Assembly: GCA_028274465.1 (NCBI GenBank)
Contig: CM051456.1
Coordinates: forward strand, 72,650,753-72,714,752
Length of the DNA: 64,000 nucleotides
DNA from: Plantago ovata
Taxonomy: Eukaryota; Streptophyta; Magnoliopsida; Lamiales; Plantaginaceae
Direction: 5' to 3'
Positions 19,381-29,847 of the stretch are shown piece by piece. How positions within the stretch are numbered: position 1 is the stretch's first letter; every line of letters begins with the position of its first letter. Under the pieces are notes generated by a model. The model was not told the DNA's origin and ran no database searches. It saw only the letters and a program-made list of their open reading frames with translations. The translations under genes and the position numbers were made by a program.

Positions 19381-21018
19381 AAAGTATATTCAGCAAAAGG
19401 GTAAACCAAACAAGACGCACATCAGAAAGTGGATTTGACCAGCAATGATCAAAAGTCTCTTGGTTCTAAACCATCTAGTTCCTCAGCAAGTAGGAAACAA
19501 GTCAAGATTGAGAAAGTCAAGATTTGAGTATTGCACTTCTAAAGGCATACAACATCAGTTATCCTTAGTAAGGACACCTCAACAAAATGGTGTTGGTGAA
19601 AGGAAGAATCGTAACCTTAAGGAAGCAGCTAGAACCATGCTTGCTGACACTGAAATAAGTGAAGCTTATTGGGTTGAAGCGATTAACGCTGCCTGATACA
19701 CTCAAAATAGATGCTTGATAACTAAGGAATACAACAAAACTCCCTATGAGCTATTTGTTGGAAGACCTCCTAACATGACTCATCTAAGAGTATTTGGTTG
19801 CAAATGCTTTGTTCTTAATAATGGTAGAGAATATCTAAGAACATTTCAACCAAAGGCAGATGAAGCGATATTTCTTGGTTACTCCTTGCATAGCAAAGCT
19901 TATAGAGTTTAGAACAAAAAGGCACAAAAGATTGAAGAATCTGTGCATGTTGTATTCTACGAAAAGAGACAAGGAGTTCCTGCTCAAGAAGAAATATCAG
20001 AATGTATGAAGAAGCTACTCATACATGAGCAAAGAACTAAATCTAAAGCTGGAAATTTCAACCTCAGTGAACTTAATGATGATTCTGACAATGACACGCC
20101 AACACCAAGTCAAGTCAAGATAAATGTAGTTCATGATAAGGAATTCCCGGCTAAAGATGCAGTTGCTCCAGATGTTGCTGAAACATCACACCTCCTGTGC
20201 CTACTGATGAATTACCTCAAAGCAGAAATACTGAACAAGTAGTTGCTCAAATGCTCAGGATCAAAGAGGAAGAGAAACCTGAAAAGATCCCTATGAGCGT
20301 TGGTACCAAATTGGACTATACTAAAGAAGACAAAAGTGTCGATGAACACAAGTATAGGAAGCTCATTGGTTCCTTGATGTATTTAACAACAAGTAGGCCT
20401 GCCATTCAGTATGTTGTTTGTGTGTGTGCAGGATTTCAATCTGATCCCAGAGAATCACACTACAAGAAAGCTCTTAAGATACTGAAATATGTCAAAGGCA
20501 CAGTCAATGTTGGATTATGGTATCCAAAACATTCTGGATTAGAATTGGTTGGTTATTCAGATGCTGATCATGGTGGATCAACTCTTGATCGGTAAAGTAC
20601 CTCTGGAACTTATCAGTTTCAAGGCACAAGACTAATTTCATGGTTCAACAAGAAGCAAACCTGTTTGGCCAATTCATCCACTAAATCTGAATACATTGCA
20701 GCTGGTTGTTGTACTGCTCAAATTCTATGGATTTAGCAACAACTAAGAGATTATGGTATTTCTGCAAAGAAAACACCAATCTTTTGTGATAATACAAGTG
20801 TTATTGCTATCATGCAAAATCCTAAGTTTCACTCAAGGACAAAGCATATTGATATTAGACACCATTTTATAAGGGATCATGTGGAAAAAGGAGACATTGA
20901 GGTTGTTAAGATAGGTACTGATGATCAACTTACTGACATCCTTACCAAGCCCCTTCCAGATAATAGGTTCGCAATGCTAAGGTATAACCTTGGATTGATT
21001 GAACTACCTCAGTAAAAG
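19381..21018 (+). pseudogene. Copia B pol remnants (integrase end, connector, RT end, RNase H)
   Basis: After gag, homology jumps at about 19526 into the integrase ([17 protein letters not shown]..., PQQNGVGERKN), skipping the protease and first half of integrase present in C (about 0.95 kb). Stops interrupt it at 19697 (TGA) and about 19910 (TAG). At about 20250 it jumps from the connector to the end of RT ([15 protein letters not shown]), skipping about 1.1 kb including YVDD. RNase H follows with a stop after LDR (about 20593) and another near 20733, ending IELPQ-stop at 21013-21015. Two internal deletions and several nonsense codons make it inactive. Confidence 0.85.
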
Positions 21019-21033
21019 GGAACATGAGTTTGG

Positions 21034-21416
21034 TTGCTGAGACGGGTACTCAGTAAATCAAATCTGTACTTAATTGTTCATTATAATCCCTTGAAAGTCC
21101 CTTTGGTTCATAAGAGACTTTATGACCCTTTATTCAATGGTTGCAAATGTTTGCTGAAACAGGCATTCAGCAAAAAGTTCCTTCAAACTGGTCATTTGTT
21201 AGGAAACTTGTTTACTTACTGAAACGGGCACTCGGTAACATAGACATAACGATTGCTGAAACAGGCATTCAGACAATAAAGGATGTTGAAAAGGGTATTC
21301 AAGCATCAAAGGTGCATTCTGAAGACGGGAACTCAGTAAAGAGCATATGTGTTTTTACTAAAAGAAGTTACTTTAATATCTCAAAAGAAAAAGAACTTAC
21401 TGAGACGGGAACTCAT
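21034..21416 (+). repeat. Seven-palindrome array, element B
   Basis: Copies of the CTGARACRGGYAYTCAG palindrome lie at about 21034, 21151, 21216, 21252, 21284, 21318 and 21399, in the same order and similar spacing as in A and C. Individual arms have decayed (for example CTCGG at 21230). Confidence 0.82.
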
Positions 21417-21599
21417 AAATTCTTTTGGCCTTAAAGAAAAGAGATATAAAATTAAGGGGGAATTTTTCAGCAAATACAAGGCTTGATTACTTGATAAGTA
21501 AGTGCTAAAGTCAGAAAGTTCAAAATTTCGCTGAAAAGATTCTCTTTTACTTCAGTAAGCTATTAGTCACTGAAGTAATGAAGAAAATCCCTTGATTAA

Positions 21600-22011
21600 A
21601 GGTAAAATCTATTGTGACGTTAATCTTGGAACAGATACACTCGATAATAATCATGACATGAAACACAATCGTAGCCATTGATTAAAGTCAGTTGTTGATC
21701 CAACGGTTAATATCATAAAGTAAAAACACGCTCTGATGGTTTCGAGTTAGTGGACCACTACGCATTAAATGCAAAGTACACCACTAACTCCATATTTTCT
21801 GTTTTTCCCTTGCTGAGAATTCAAACTCATTGAGTTTCTCACAACATAGATACTATAAATAAGAGGAGTTAAACATAAGACAAAAAAATTTAACTCCCAA
21901 ATTTCCTTTTCTCTGCAATTGTCTAGCATGTGCTCTGAAAACACTGTACCTCCGGTCAAAAGCATCTTGTTCGTACCTTTGCTCCCTCACTCACTCTACT
22001 ATATATATAAG
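21600..22011 (+). promoter_or_regulatory. Putative internal promoter of the extra ORF, element B
   Basis: The blocks seen in A recur: TGACGTTAA (about 21615), CAATCGTAGCCATTGATT (about 21667), the inverted repeat GAGTTAGTGG...CCACTAACTC (21744-21790) around ACTACGCATTAAATGCAAAG, and a TATA box ACTATAAATAAG at about 21852. Conservation in three copies is the main argument for function. Confidence 0.5.
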
Positions 22012-24002
22012 CTGGCTCCCAAAAGACAATCCTCAAGGGTTTCAAAAGCCTCCAAGACAGACAGTGCTGGAACAAGCACTACTGCTACTCCGGCTGGAAC
22101 TCCGGTACAAACTCCGACAGTCAAAATTGTTCTGTCAAACGATAAAATCGCACAGAGACCCATGCCTCCTACATTTCTAAACGCTGAAAAGTGTGAACAG
22201 ATGATGCAATGGGGAGGTTTCTCAAAAGAGAAGTATATCAGATACTTCTATGAAGACGAACTGGCGGCTGAAAAACTTGAAGCTTTGATATACATAAACC
22301 AACAAGGTTTACTTCCATTTATCACTGCTCATCCAAAAATGGTGAGTATGGTGGATACAGTGGAATTCTACAACAACGCTGAGATCCATTCAGTGACAGA
22401 TGAACAGGGAATCACTGAAAAAGTGATTTCGACTACTGTTCAAGGAAGACAAATCATACTGAAATGGATTGATTTAGCAACCATCTTTCATATTCCAACC
22501 AATGGAACTAAAGATGATATTACTGCTACAGAGGACAAAATTAAAGCCTTCTACAGTGATGTTAGAAATAACTTCATGAAGAAGAATGAAATTGCCCCTG
22601 TAAATTGGGACAAATTCACAAACAGAAAGCATCTCTCTTACTCTCTAGGACTAGTAGCCTTTCTACTCATCAAATTCCAAGATTCTCAAGTCAGAGGAAT
22701 ATATCAAGTAGGCCTGAAAAGATGGCACTTGCTGAAATATATCCATGAAAATGGATCAGACATAAACTGGGCAAAATACCTCTTCAACAGACTTGTTGAA
22801 TGTATTCTTAAGTTCAAAGTCAAGGTAGAAGACAACACTGTCTCACCTATGTACCCATTCATGTATGGCTTAAAGATCTGCTACATCTTGAACACTTCAA
22901 GATTAAGCAAAGAAACCCACTGCCTATAAACAAGTCAGTATGTAATGTGGGTAGATCTTTCTACAATCAGCACAAGCCCTTGGATGCTGACGAGAAGAAA
23001 TCCAAGAAAGCAACTAACTCCAACGTTGTTGATGCTGCTATGGTTGCTAACACAAAAGCACCCAGCAAGAGGAGTAAGAAAAGGAAAGCTGATGATGATA
23101 CTCAGACTGCAGCTTCATCAGATGATCATGTCCCTAAGAAATCATGGAGAAAAACCTTCTCAAGGAGGAAGACAACGACTAGGAAATCAATTACTGTTGA
23201 CAGTTCTACTAATCCAATTACTTTGGATACAATTACTGAAGAAAGACCTCAAGGCAGTGGAAATGCAAACCCTGCCTTAGACAGAATTGATGATGTCTAC
23301 GTAGTAGATAATCTCGATGATACAACACTTGAACCAGCAAGTGATAGTGCTGCAGACCTAAGAAAGGCTACACTTGCTGAAGATGTTGCTAACAAAGCAA
23401 CAAGTGAGAAAGAAATAGTTGTTGAACAAGCAACTAGTCCACAAAGAGAAGTTGCTGAAACAACACAAGTTGCTGAAGAAACAGTTGCTGAGACAACAAT
23501 TGTTTAAAACATTGAGTTTGCTGAAACTCAAAATGAAGTATCGTTCGACGATGCATCACATGATGCTGAGAATGCAAGACCTAGTTCACCGGCTTCTTCA
23601 ATAGAAAAGATCCAACTGGTACTTACTGATCTAAGCCAGAAAATGGATATGGAGATTTATCATAACTCCAACAAATCAGTGGATCTCTTCATGACATGTA
23701 GTGAACTAAGAGGTCAAGATAGTTCTGCTCAACCTGTCCTTTCAGAGACAAGGGAGATTGCTGATACTACACAAATTTCTCAATTAGAGCAAGAAAAGAA
23801 GTCTGCTGAAGAGAAAGATCAACACATGGATGAAGCCATTGATGCTGAAAGATTAGAGTCCTCTCATGTTGTTCTTCAGCAGGTAGAAAACTCAAAAATT
23901 GGCTTATCTTATGTTTTTGATACTTTATCATTAGCTAATACTATTATTTCCTTACAGACTTCTCAATATACAAGACAAAAGCTTGCTGAAGCTTTTGCAC
24001 CA
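22012..24002 (+). pseudogene. Copia B extra ORF, 5' half (broken)
   Basis: It is homologous to the first about 730 codons of the 1773-aa ORF in A (LAPKRQSSRVSKASK..., MQWGGFSKEKYIRYFYEDEL...). The initiator is CTG instead of ATG (22012-22014). A frameshift lies near 22905 (after the CYIL segment) and a TAA at about 23505. Intron-like segment 1 is retained with GT...AG and 75 nt. The frame is cut at 24002 by a reversed Athila LTR. The 3' half is found at 50400-52612, and about 0.84 kb of A-equivalent sequence is missing between them. Confidence 0.88.
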
Positions 24003-24913
24003 TGATGAACGTTGGATTGTCGGGTTCAAATTAATCAAATAAATTTGTATTTAGCCAAAGGCAATTCACAACTACAACGAAAACCGTAGTTTAGCAGTAG
24101 AATAACCTCGAGTGTCGATCTCTAAGGACTATAACTAGCTTTATCTAATTTAACTTGAGAATATAAAACAGCAGACGACTTAGCAAAGGTTTTTCTTAAC
24201 AGATAATGGAGATTGGTGATAGTATGGTCATTCAAAGCATAACGGGTTAATAATCATGCATAAATTCCTCGGTCTTGCATGGAGATCTTTGATCAATGAA
24301 TTGTCCAGTTGTAATTATTCAACACTACGAAGATATAGATTTAGATAGATCAAAGATCAACGAATTTTCCAATTGTGTTCCGTAATTATTCAACACTACG
24401 AAGATAGAGATTTAGATAGATCAAAGAAATAAAGCAATAACTCAGAGTATAATGCGCGATATAACCATTAGCATAATTATCAACCCTTCTCTAAGAAATC
24501 ACATACTATCACCAACGAGAAGTTTAGCTACTCATAGTTGTCATGCAATCAAAAGAAATCATACCACGAATGAATGAAAACATGATGAAAGATATATAAA
24601 TATAAATAGAAAAACTGTAAGATACAATGTTACCGAAGGTTGTCAATCTCCGAAGAATCGCGATCTTACAAGCTCCAAATTGCTATGAAAAAGTATCTCC
24701 TAAGCTAAGAACCCCCAGAACAGGCTCTGGTAAATTCCTACCTAAAACTACAGAGAAAGGTGAGAGAAAAGGTCTGGAAAAGTATGAAAAACGGAGAAAA
24801 CTGAGCAACTATATATAGGCTTTCGAATTGTGTGGGGCGAAGGGCCCCACACGCCGGGCGATTCGCCTGGTGTGGGGCGATTTGCCCCACGTCCCGGGCG
24901 ACTCGCCCGGGAG
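24003..24913 (-). mobile_element. Athila-type LTR, reversed, truncated by the gap
   Basis: It starts TGATGAACGTTGG and follows the reversed LTR through the AGCCAAAGGCAATTCACAAC block and the TACCGAAGGTTGTCAATCTCC block to the GC-rich palindrome cluster, where the assembly stops. About 0.3 kb of the LTR should lie in the gap. A 60-nt AACACTACGAAGATA-containing stretch (about 24325-24415) is locally duplicated. Confidence 0.8.
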
Positions 24914-25013
24914 NNNNNNNNNNNNNNNNNNNNNNNNNNNNNNNNNNNNNNNNNNNNNNNNNNNNNNNNNNNNNNNNNNNNNNNNNNNNNNNNNNNNNNN
25001 NNNNNNNNNNNNN
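24914..25013. other. Assembly gap (100 N)
   Basis: Exactly 100 N, the usual placeholder for unknown size. The left flank ends in palindromes (GGGCGACTCGCCCGGGAG) and the right flank starts in the primer-site end of a repeated gypsy unit. Both are hard to assemble. Confidence 0.98.
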
Positions 25014-25025
25014 GTTTGAACTCAA

Positions 25026-25037
25026 GCTCTGATACCA
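25026..25037 (-). other. tRNA-iMet primer-binding site, unit next to the gap
   Basis: On the minus strand TGGTATCAGAGC follows the LTR end (...CGTTACA) after a 2-nt spacer; this is the initiator-Met primer of many plant LTR elements. The same site occurs at 29834-29845 and 34641-34652. Confidence 0.9.
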
Positions 25038-25039
25038 AC

Positions 25040-27602
25040 TGTAACGATATCAGATTTTTAAAACAAAATATTTTTTATCGAAAAAGAAAACATTTGAAAT
25101 AATCCAAAAGACAACGGTCCACAATTAATGCAATAACAGAATTCGGCGCCAATGCGCAAACAAACTCAAAATATCCAACTGTAACTATAAAAATTTCCAA
25201 AAGAATGTAACGGATAGTGAAGAATATAAATAGTTTTTCTTCTTATTTTAAAACCAAATCCCAACGAAAGCCCCAGTTCCCACTCTCAGTCGCTGGACGT
25301 CTAGACTCGGTCTCCTTCAGCAGAATCTACAAGGAAGGGATTTTGAAAACAGAAAGAGTGTGAGATAAAGGATCTCAGTGAGGTTCTATTTTCAAAAGAC
25401 ATAACAGTAAACAGTTTTGAAAACAAAAACTTTTGTAGCAAGTAAGACAGTAACAGAAGCAGATAACAGAACAGAGAGACAGACAGAAACAGGTAAGTGA
25501 AGTCCGTTGGTGCAGCCCGCCTTGTTACTCCTACTCCCAGAATGCCCTTGTAACTCCCTCCAGAGGGTTAACAACTAGGGACAGAACAGAGCCCCGTGTA
25601 CTTTGGGGAAACAGAACCTACGACCCTAATAGACCTCAGCGACTTCTGCTTCGCGTCTAAAAGGGAATAGACTAGGAAATAATCAAATAAACTCGATAGT
25701 CCACACTACCCAAGTCTACCTGATTATAACCTAATCGACCGGTCATACAGAAACAGACAGAACAAACAACAGATCAGAACGAACAATAACACAATAGAGC
25801 TCGAGAAATCGAGAACAATCCTGCAGAAGAGTCAATACCAAACTGAATACCCACAAACAGTATAAGTAGAATAGTCGTACATAGAACAAATTTACTTTTA
25901 GAGCAGTAGCATACAAAATATAATCAACATATGTGTATAAACATGCATAGCACATAGCCTTCCAGGTTTTAAAAAACAGACAATCTTTAGGGTGAACACT
26001 CACCTTAAACTTGCAACCAAAGATCCTCAAAAGCACAGCGAGTAAAGAGTTTTCGGTCGGAGAACCTAAACAAGAAGTACCTAGTTACGAACTAGAAGTC
26101 GAATAAAAGCTAAACGAATGAAAATAAAAATGTCAGTAAAAAGGTGGCAGAGGAGGGGCTCGAACTCGGGACCTCTAAGTTAGTCACACAACCCTGAACC
26201 ACCTAAGCTAGAAGTCACTTGGACAAAAAGATCAAAGACAGAAATTACTTATGTACTGTTTTCGGAAAACACCCTTTAACTCAACTCTAAAATTACCAAA
26301 ACACCCTCAATAGTAAAATTACCATTTTGACCTTCGTAAAACAAATGCAGAAAACTCCCTTAAGTTTAAGAAATTACTCAACAACTCACAAGTTTCTGAA
26401 TCAACAAAACAGTTCACCAAAAACTCCAACTATCTCCAAAACAGCCTAGGTCAAGAAAAGACCAATTTACCCTCAAACAGAAATTACAGAAAAGTCCTTT
26501 TTAAGTTTTCAGAAAATAAACTTAAACTCTACGAGTTTTCAAAATTCACAAACGAGTTCCCCAAGTTTCAGAAGATGCAAAACGACACACAGAAAAACCA
26601 CAAAACTCCTAATCTAGTCCACAGTCAGTCAACATAGGTCAAAACATAATTAAAACAGGTCCTTATAATTTCTGGAATTCACAAATTTACCCCCACAGAA
26701 ACCAAACATTACAACATAGTCCAAACGAACTCAAAACCAAATCAGTTGAGCCACTGCTAGTCCGAATTAATCAAATCCAGTCCAGAAGATTATCAAAGAT
26801 CAGTCCATATTGGTCCAGAATCGAGGTAGGGTTCAAGTTTCACGGCCATAATTGGTACATGGGCAAAACGGTCCAAAAAGAAAAAGAAAACAAAATGCAA
26901 AGAGAGATATTACCTTTGAGCAGAAATGAGGTTAACGGAGCTGCGATTTTGGAGAGAAAAGAAATGTTAAAACAAGATCCATTTCCGAGATTTGAATCCA
27001 GACGAGCAAGTGGGAGGGAGTTGCGCTTCTTACCTGAGATTGGACGGAGAAGACGGATCAAGCCGAACAGAAACAGAGCTGGACTAAGAGGGACAGAGCA
27101 GGCGAGCCGATGGACCGAAAGCGGAGTTGGAACGGAACTGATTTGGAGCAGAACAGGGCAGCTCAGGCGGCGGCCGCCGGGTGGTGCGGTGGTGGTGTGA
27201 AGAAACCAAAGGGTGATGATGATTGTATGGTGGTGAAGATTTGATGAAGGTGAGATTGTGGGTTGATGTGATGATTAATTAATGATGATGATGAGTGAAG
27301 GATGAGAGAAGCAGAGTAGATGTTTCCTTTCTTTCTTCTTCAGTGGTGGCGTAGAGAGTGGGAAGAGTGGGAAAGGAGAGTTAGGTTTAGGGTTTGGAAG
27401 ATTGGGCCAAGTAAATGGGTATGCAAATGGGTCGATGAGTTGGGCCTAGCCAATTGCTAGTAATCAGATTTAGCCCAAGTTAGATAAATCGAGTTCAACA
27501 ACGAAGTACGGTAAATTAATTAAACTACCCAATAACTAAATTACTTAGGTAATTAATTAATTTTTAAAATAAAAAAATAAATAGAAAATACGGGTTGTTA
27601 CA
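25040..27602 (-). mobile_element. Gypsy gag-only element, LTR copy 1 (2563 bp)
   Basis: Minus-strand TGTAACAACCCGTATTTTC... to ...ATATCGTTACA. It is flanked by the polypurine tract (27603-27618) upstream and the primer site downstream, so it serves as the LTR of both neighbouring units. Its U3 contains an AAACCCTAAACC telo-box-like motif (about 27383-27394). A tRNA-like box pair lies at 26138-26210. The short open frames within it (for example 26859-27200) are repeated with the LTR and are not convincing genes. Confidence 0.9.
26138..26210 (-). other. tRNA-like / Pol III promoter-like segment inside the LTR
   Basis: On the minus strand TAGCTTAGGTGG (26199-26210) resembles a tRNA A box and GAGTTCGAGCC (26157-26167) a B box. 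A T5 run (26138-26142) follows as a Pol III terminator would. The ends do not form an acceptor stem, so it is tRNA-derived (SINE-like or pseudo-tRNA) rather than a tRNA gene. Copies recur at about 30946-31018 and 35752-35824. Confidence 0.5.
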
Positions 27603-27618
27603 CTCCACCCCCCTAAAA
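27603..27618 (-). other. Polypurine tract, array unit 1
   Basis: Minus strand TTTTAGGGGGGTGGAG directly before the LTR start TGTAACA. It is repeated at 32410-32425. Confidence 0.85.
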
Positions 27619-27932
27619 GAAGTTTCGTCCTCGAAACTTAACTAATGCGAAACTAAGGAACGTGGAACGGAGAAACGAAAGTCTTCAACTTCAAACGACG
27701 GATGAAAGAATAAACTCGCAAGTTAAAAGTTAATAAAAGTCGAAACTAGCCTAAAGGAAACGGAGCCTACCTCTACAACCAAACGCTTCCAAGCAACAAG
27801 TCCTCAACAATCCGATACCTAACCTTCAAATGAATCTATCCTAGCAAAAGAAGTGCAGTTCGGTAAACAAACACGACTTAGAACAGGTTGGTCCAAACGT
27901 GCGTACCTTTTGCCACATTTGCTGACCGAGCC

Positions 27933-28997
27933 TCACGTCCAACCCCACTGTAGACCTTCACCTTCGTTGTTGCACCATCTCCTTGGTTTTTTCGAAACCG
28001 TGCTACAAGGCCGTCCTTCCTTAAATAGAGAGCGACGCCTCGGACATCTGTTCACCTTATGATCTTTGCTGCCACAAGCCAAACACCAACCCCTCTTCTT
28101 CCAGCAGTTGTCTTCCTCGTGAGTTGTTCCTCCACATAAATTACACCTTACGCTAGTTGACTCTCCGGTAATATCATCGAGTTGACGGGGTCGACTTTCC
28201 AGCTGATTGCGAGGACACTTGGATGGAGACGGACGATCCTCGCCACTCACGTGATCAGAACCCCTTTTTCCAGACCGATGAGATTCATAGCTCTCAAGCT
28301 CTCCTAATCTGTTCTCCACTTCAACAGCTCTTTCCACGGCCTTCGCGTAAGTTGACATCTCGATTCCAAACAGGTTGAACTTGATCTTAGGCTTCAATCC
28401 TCGTACTAAGCACCTCATCTTTTCCATTTCATCATTTTGGAGGTGTGGCACATACTTCAACAATCTCGTGAATTTAAGATCATACTCGGACACCGTCATC
28501 TTCCCTTGCCTCAACTTTTCAAACTCACTAATTCTTCTCATACGGACATTACGGGGAACATACTTGTCCACAAATTCCGTCACAAAATTCTCCCATGTGT
28601 GAGGCTTTCCTTCTCTCCTCCATCGTGCATCAACAGTGACCCACCAACGGCGTGCTAGTCCATCGAGCTGAAGCACTGCAAGCTCCACCATTTGTGCATC
28701 GTTGATGTGCAAGATACTAAACAAATCCTCGATGCCCTCAATCCACACTTCAGCTTTCCTTGAGTGGAGTGATCCTTCAAACCCTTCCGGATGGAAACGA
28801 GCGAACCTCTCAGCTGCCGACAACGTTAGAGTTTCTTGATGTGGCATAATTGACGGCGCGATCGCACTTGCTACTTGGCGGGAGGCATTTGAAGCTGCGA
28901 CCTTCTGCTGCATCGAGTCTTGTGCAATAACATCATTGGCGGTGTGGTTGCTGTGGCTGGTAGCGCGAGTGTTGTTCGTTGGAGCCATCCTTCGCAA
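27933..28997 (-). CDS. Ty3/gypsy gag (354 aa), array unit 1
   Basis: Intact frame; start either MRRMAP (28997) or the internal MAPTNN three codons later. About aa 60-250 is a retrotransposon capsid domain (FHPEGFEGSLHSRKAEVWIE..., LDGLARRWWVTVDARW..., ENFVTEFVDKYVP..., KLRQGKMTVSEYDLKFTRL). Two adjacent CX2CX4HX4C zinc knuckles follow at about aa 285-320 (CNLCGGTTHEEDNC and CLACGSKDHKVNRC). It would package RNA in particles supplied by an autonomous relative. The protein is identical in the second unit, which implies recent duplication. Nothing encodes a protease or pol in the 330 bp between its stop and the LTR. Confidence 0.9.
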   Translation of the reverse strand: MRRMAPTNNTRATSHSNHTANDVIAQDSMQQKVAASNASRQVASAIAPSIMPHQETLTLSAAERFARFHPEGFEGSLHSRKAEVWIEGIEDLFSILHINDAQMVELAVLQLDGLARRWWVTVDARWRREGKPHTWENFVTEFVDKYVPRNVRMRRISEFEKLRQGKMTVSEYDLKFTRLLKYVPHLQNDEMEKMRCLVRGLKPKIKFNLFGIEMSTYAKAVERAVEVENRLGELESYESHRSGKRGSDHVSGEDRPSPSKCPRNQLESRPRQLDDITGESTSVRCNLCGGTTHEEDNCWKKRGWCLACGSKDHKVNRCPRRRSLFKEGRPCSTVSKKPRRWCNNEGEGLQWGWT

Positions 28998-29833
28998 TTA
29001 GTCTAAGATCAGTAACGTGATTAACATCCTCAAGCGTGGCGTAACGTGAACTAAGGCACTAACTTAAGTCAATCTAACGTGAACGAGCAGGAGACGCGTA
29101 AAAGTAAACAAGATTACTAAAGGTCGAATTCAAACTAGGAGGGTCAAAAGGAAGATAGCAACTAATCACTAAGTAAATCCTCGAGTGTGTCTAACCTAGC
29201 ATGTAAGGCAGACATAAATTGAAGAAGCAATGATAAAGCATAAGTAGCACATTCATATGTTGTAGAAAAGATTCATAAACATTAAGCATGCAATAAAAGC
29301 GTCCTCTCATAAAGTGATCAGTCATTTGACCTCGGTTAACACGAATCACTTAAACAGTCGGCCGCCTGCCAGTGATTTATGTCGACTTTGGTTAAACAAT
29401 AGATTACAGTATGACAGAACCAAGCAAGAACATATATGAACTTCAATAAGTAAAACAAATGCATAAATGAGCGTTTAAACCTTAAAGCATGCAACTAATG
29501 ACATTATGGTAATTAAACATACTTTTAAGCAAATACTCATGCAATTAATAAAAACAATATAATCGCCTTAAAGAAAATAAACAAAGTAACAATCGTAAGC
29601 TTGTGAACTTAGTAGAAGTTAAACAGAATGAATAGCAAGACAGTTTTGGAAGACGGAAGAGAGAACAGTAGGACAGTTAACAGACGAACATAACGGTTCA
29701 GAGTTAATGCGGAAGATTAAACAGTGTAAGAGACAGAACATTAACCACTCGACCTATATCCAGCGACTCGGACCCTCACTCACACCCCATAGGCCAGAAG
29801 ATCCTATCCTAGCAAGCTTGAGTTTGAACTCAA
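28998..29833 (-). other. Leader between primer site and gag, array unit 1
   Basis: About 840 bp of AT-rich leader without a credible gene, presumably holding packaging signals. It is duplicated nearly identically at 33805-34640. Confidence 0.7.
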
Positions 29834-29847
29834 GCTCTGATACCAAC

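Noticed and set aside
24740-25100. Open frames running through the gap
   Set aside because: They exist only because N codons contain no stops.
26138-26210. Functional tRNA gene
   Set aside because: A/B-box-like motifs are present but no acceptor stem pairing and a poor T-stem; kept only as tRNA-derived.
26859-27200. 113-codon gene in the gypsy LTR (also 31667 and 36473)
   Set aside because: It repeats only because the LTR repeats, runs antisense to the element, has low-complexity basic composition and no recognisable domain.
27381-27396. Interstitial telomere repeat (GGTTTAGGGTTT)
   Set aside because: Only about 1.5 units; more consistent with a telo-box promoter motif in the LTR.
28375-28658. 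Small + strand ORFs opposite the gypsy gag
   Set aside because: Shadows of the gag coding strand.
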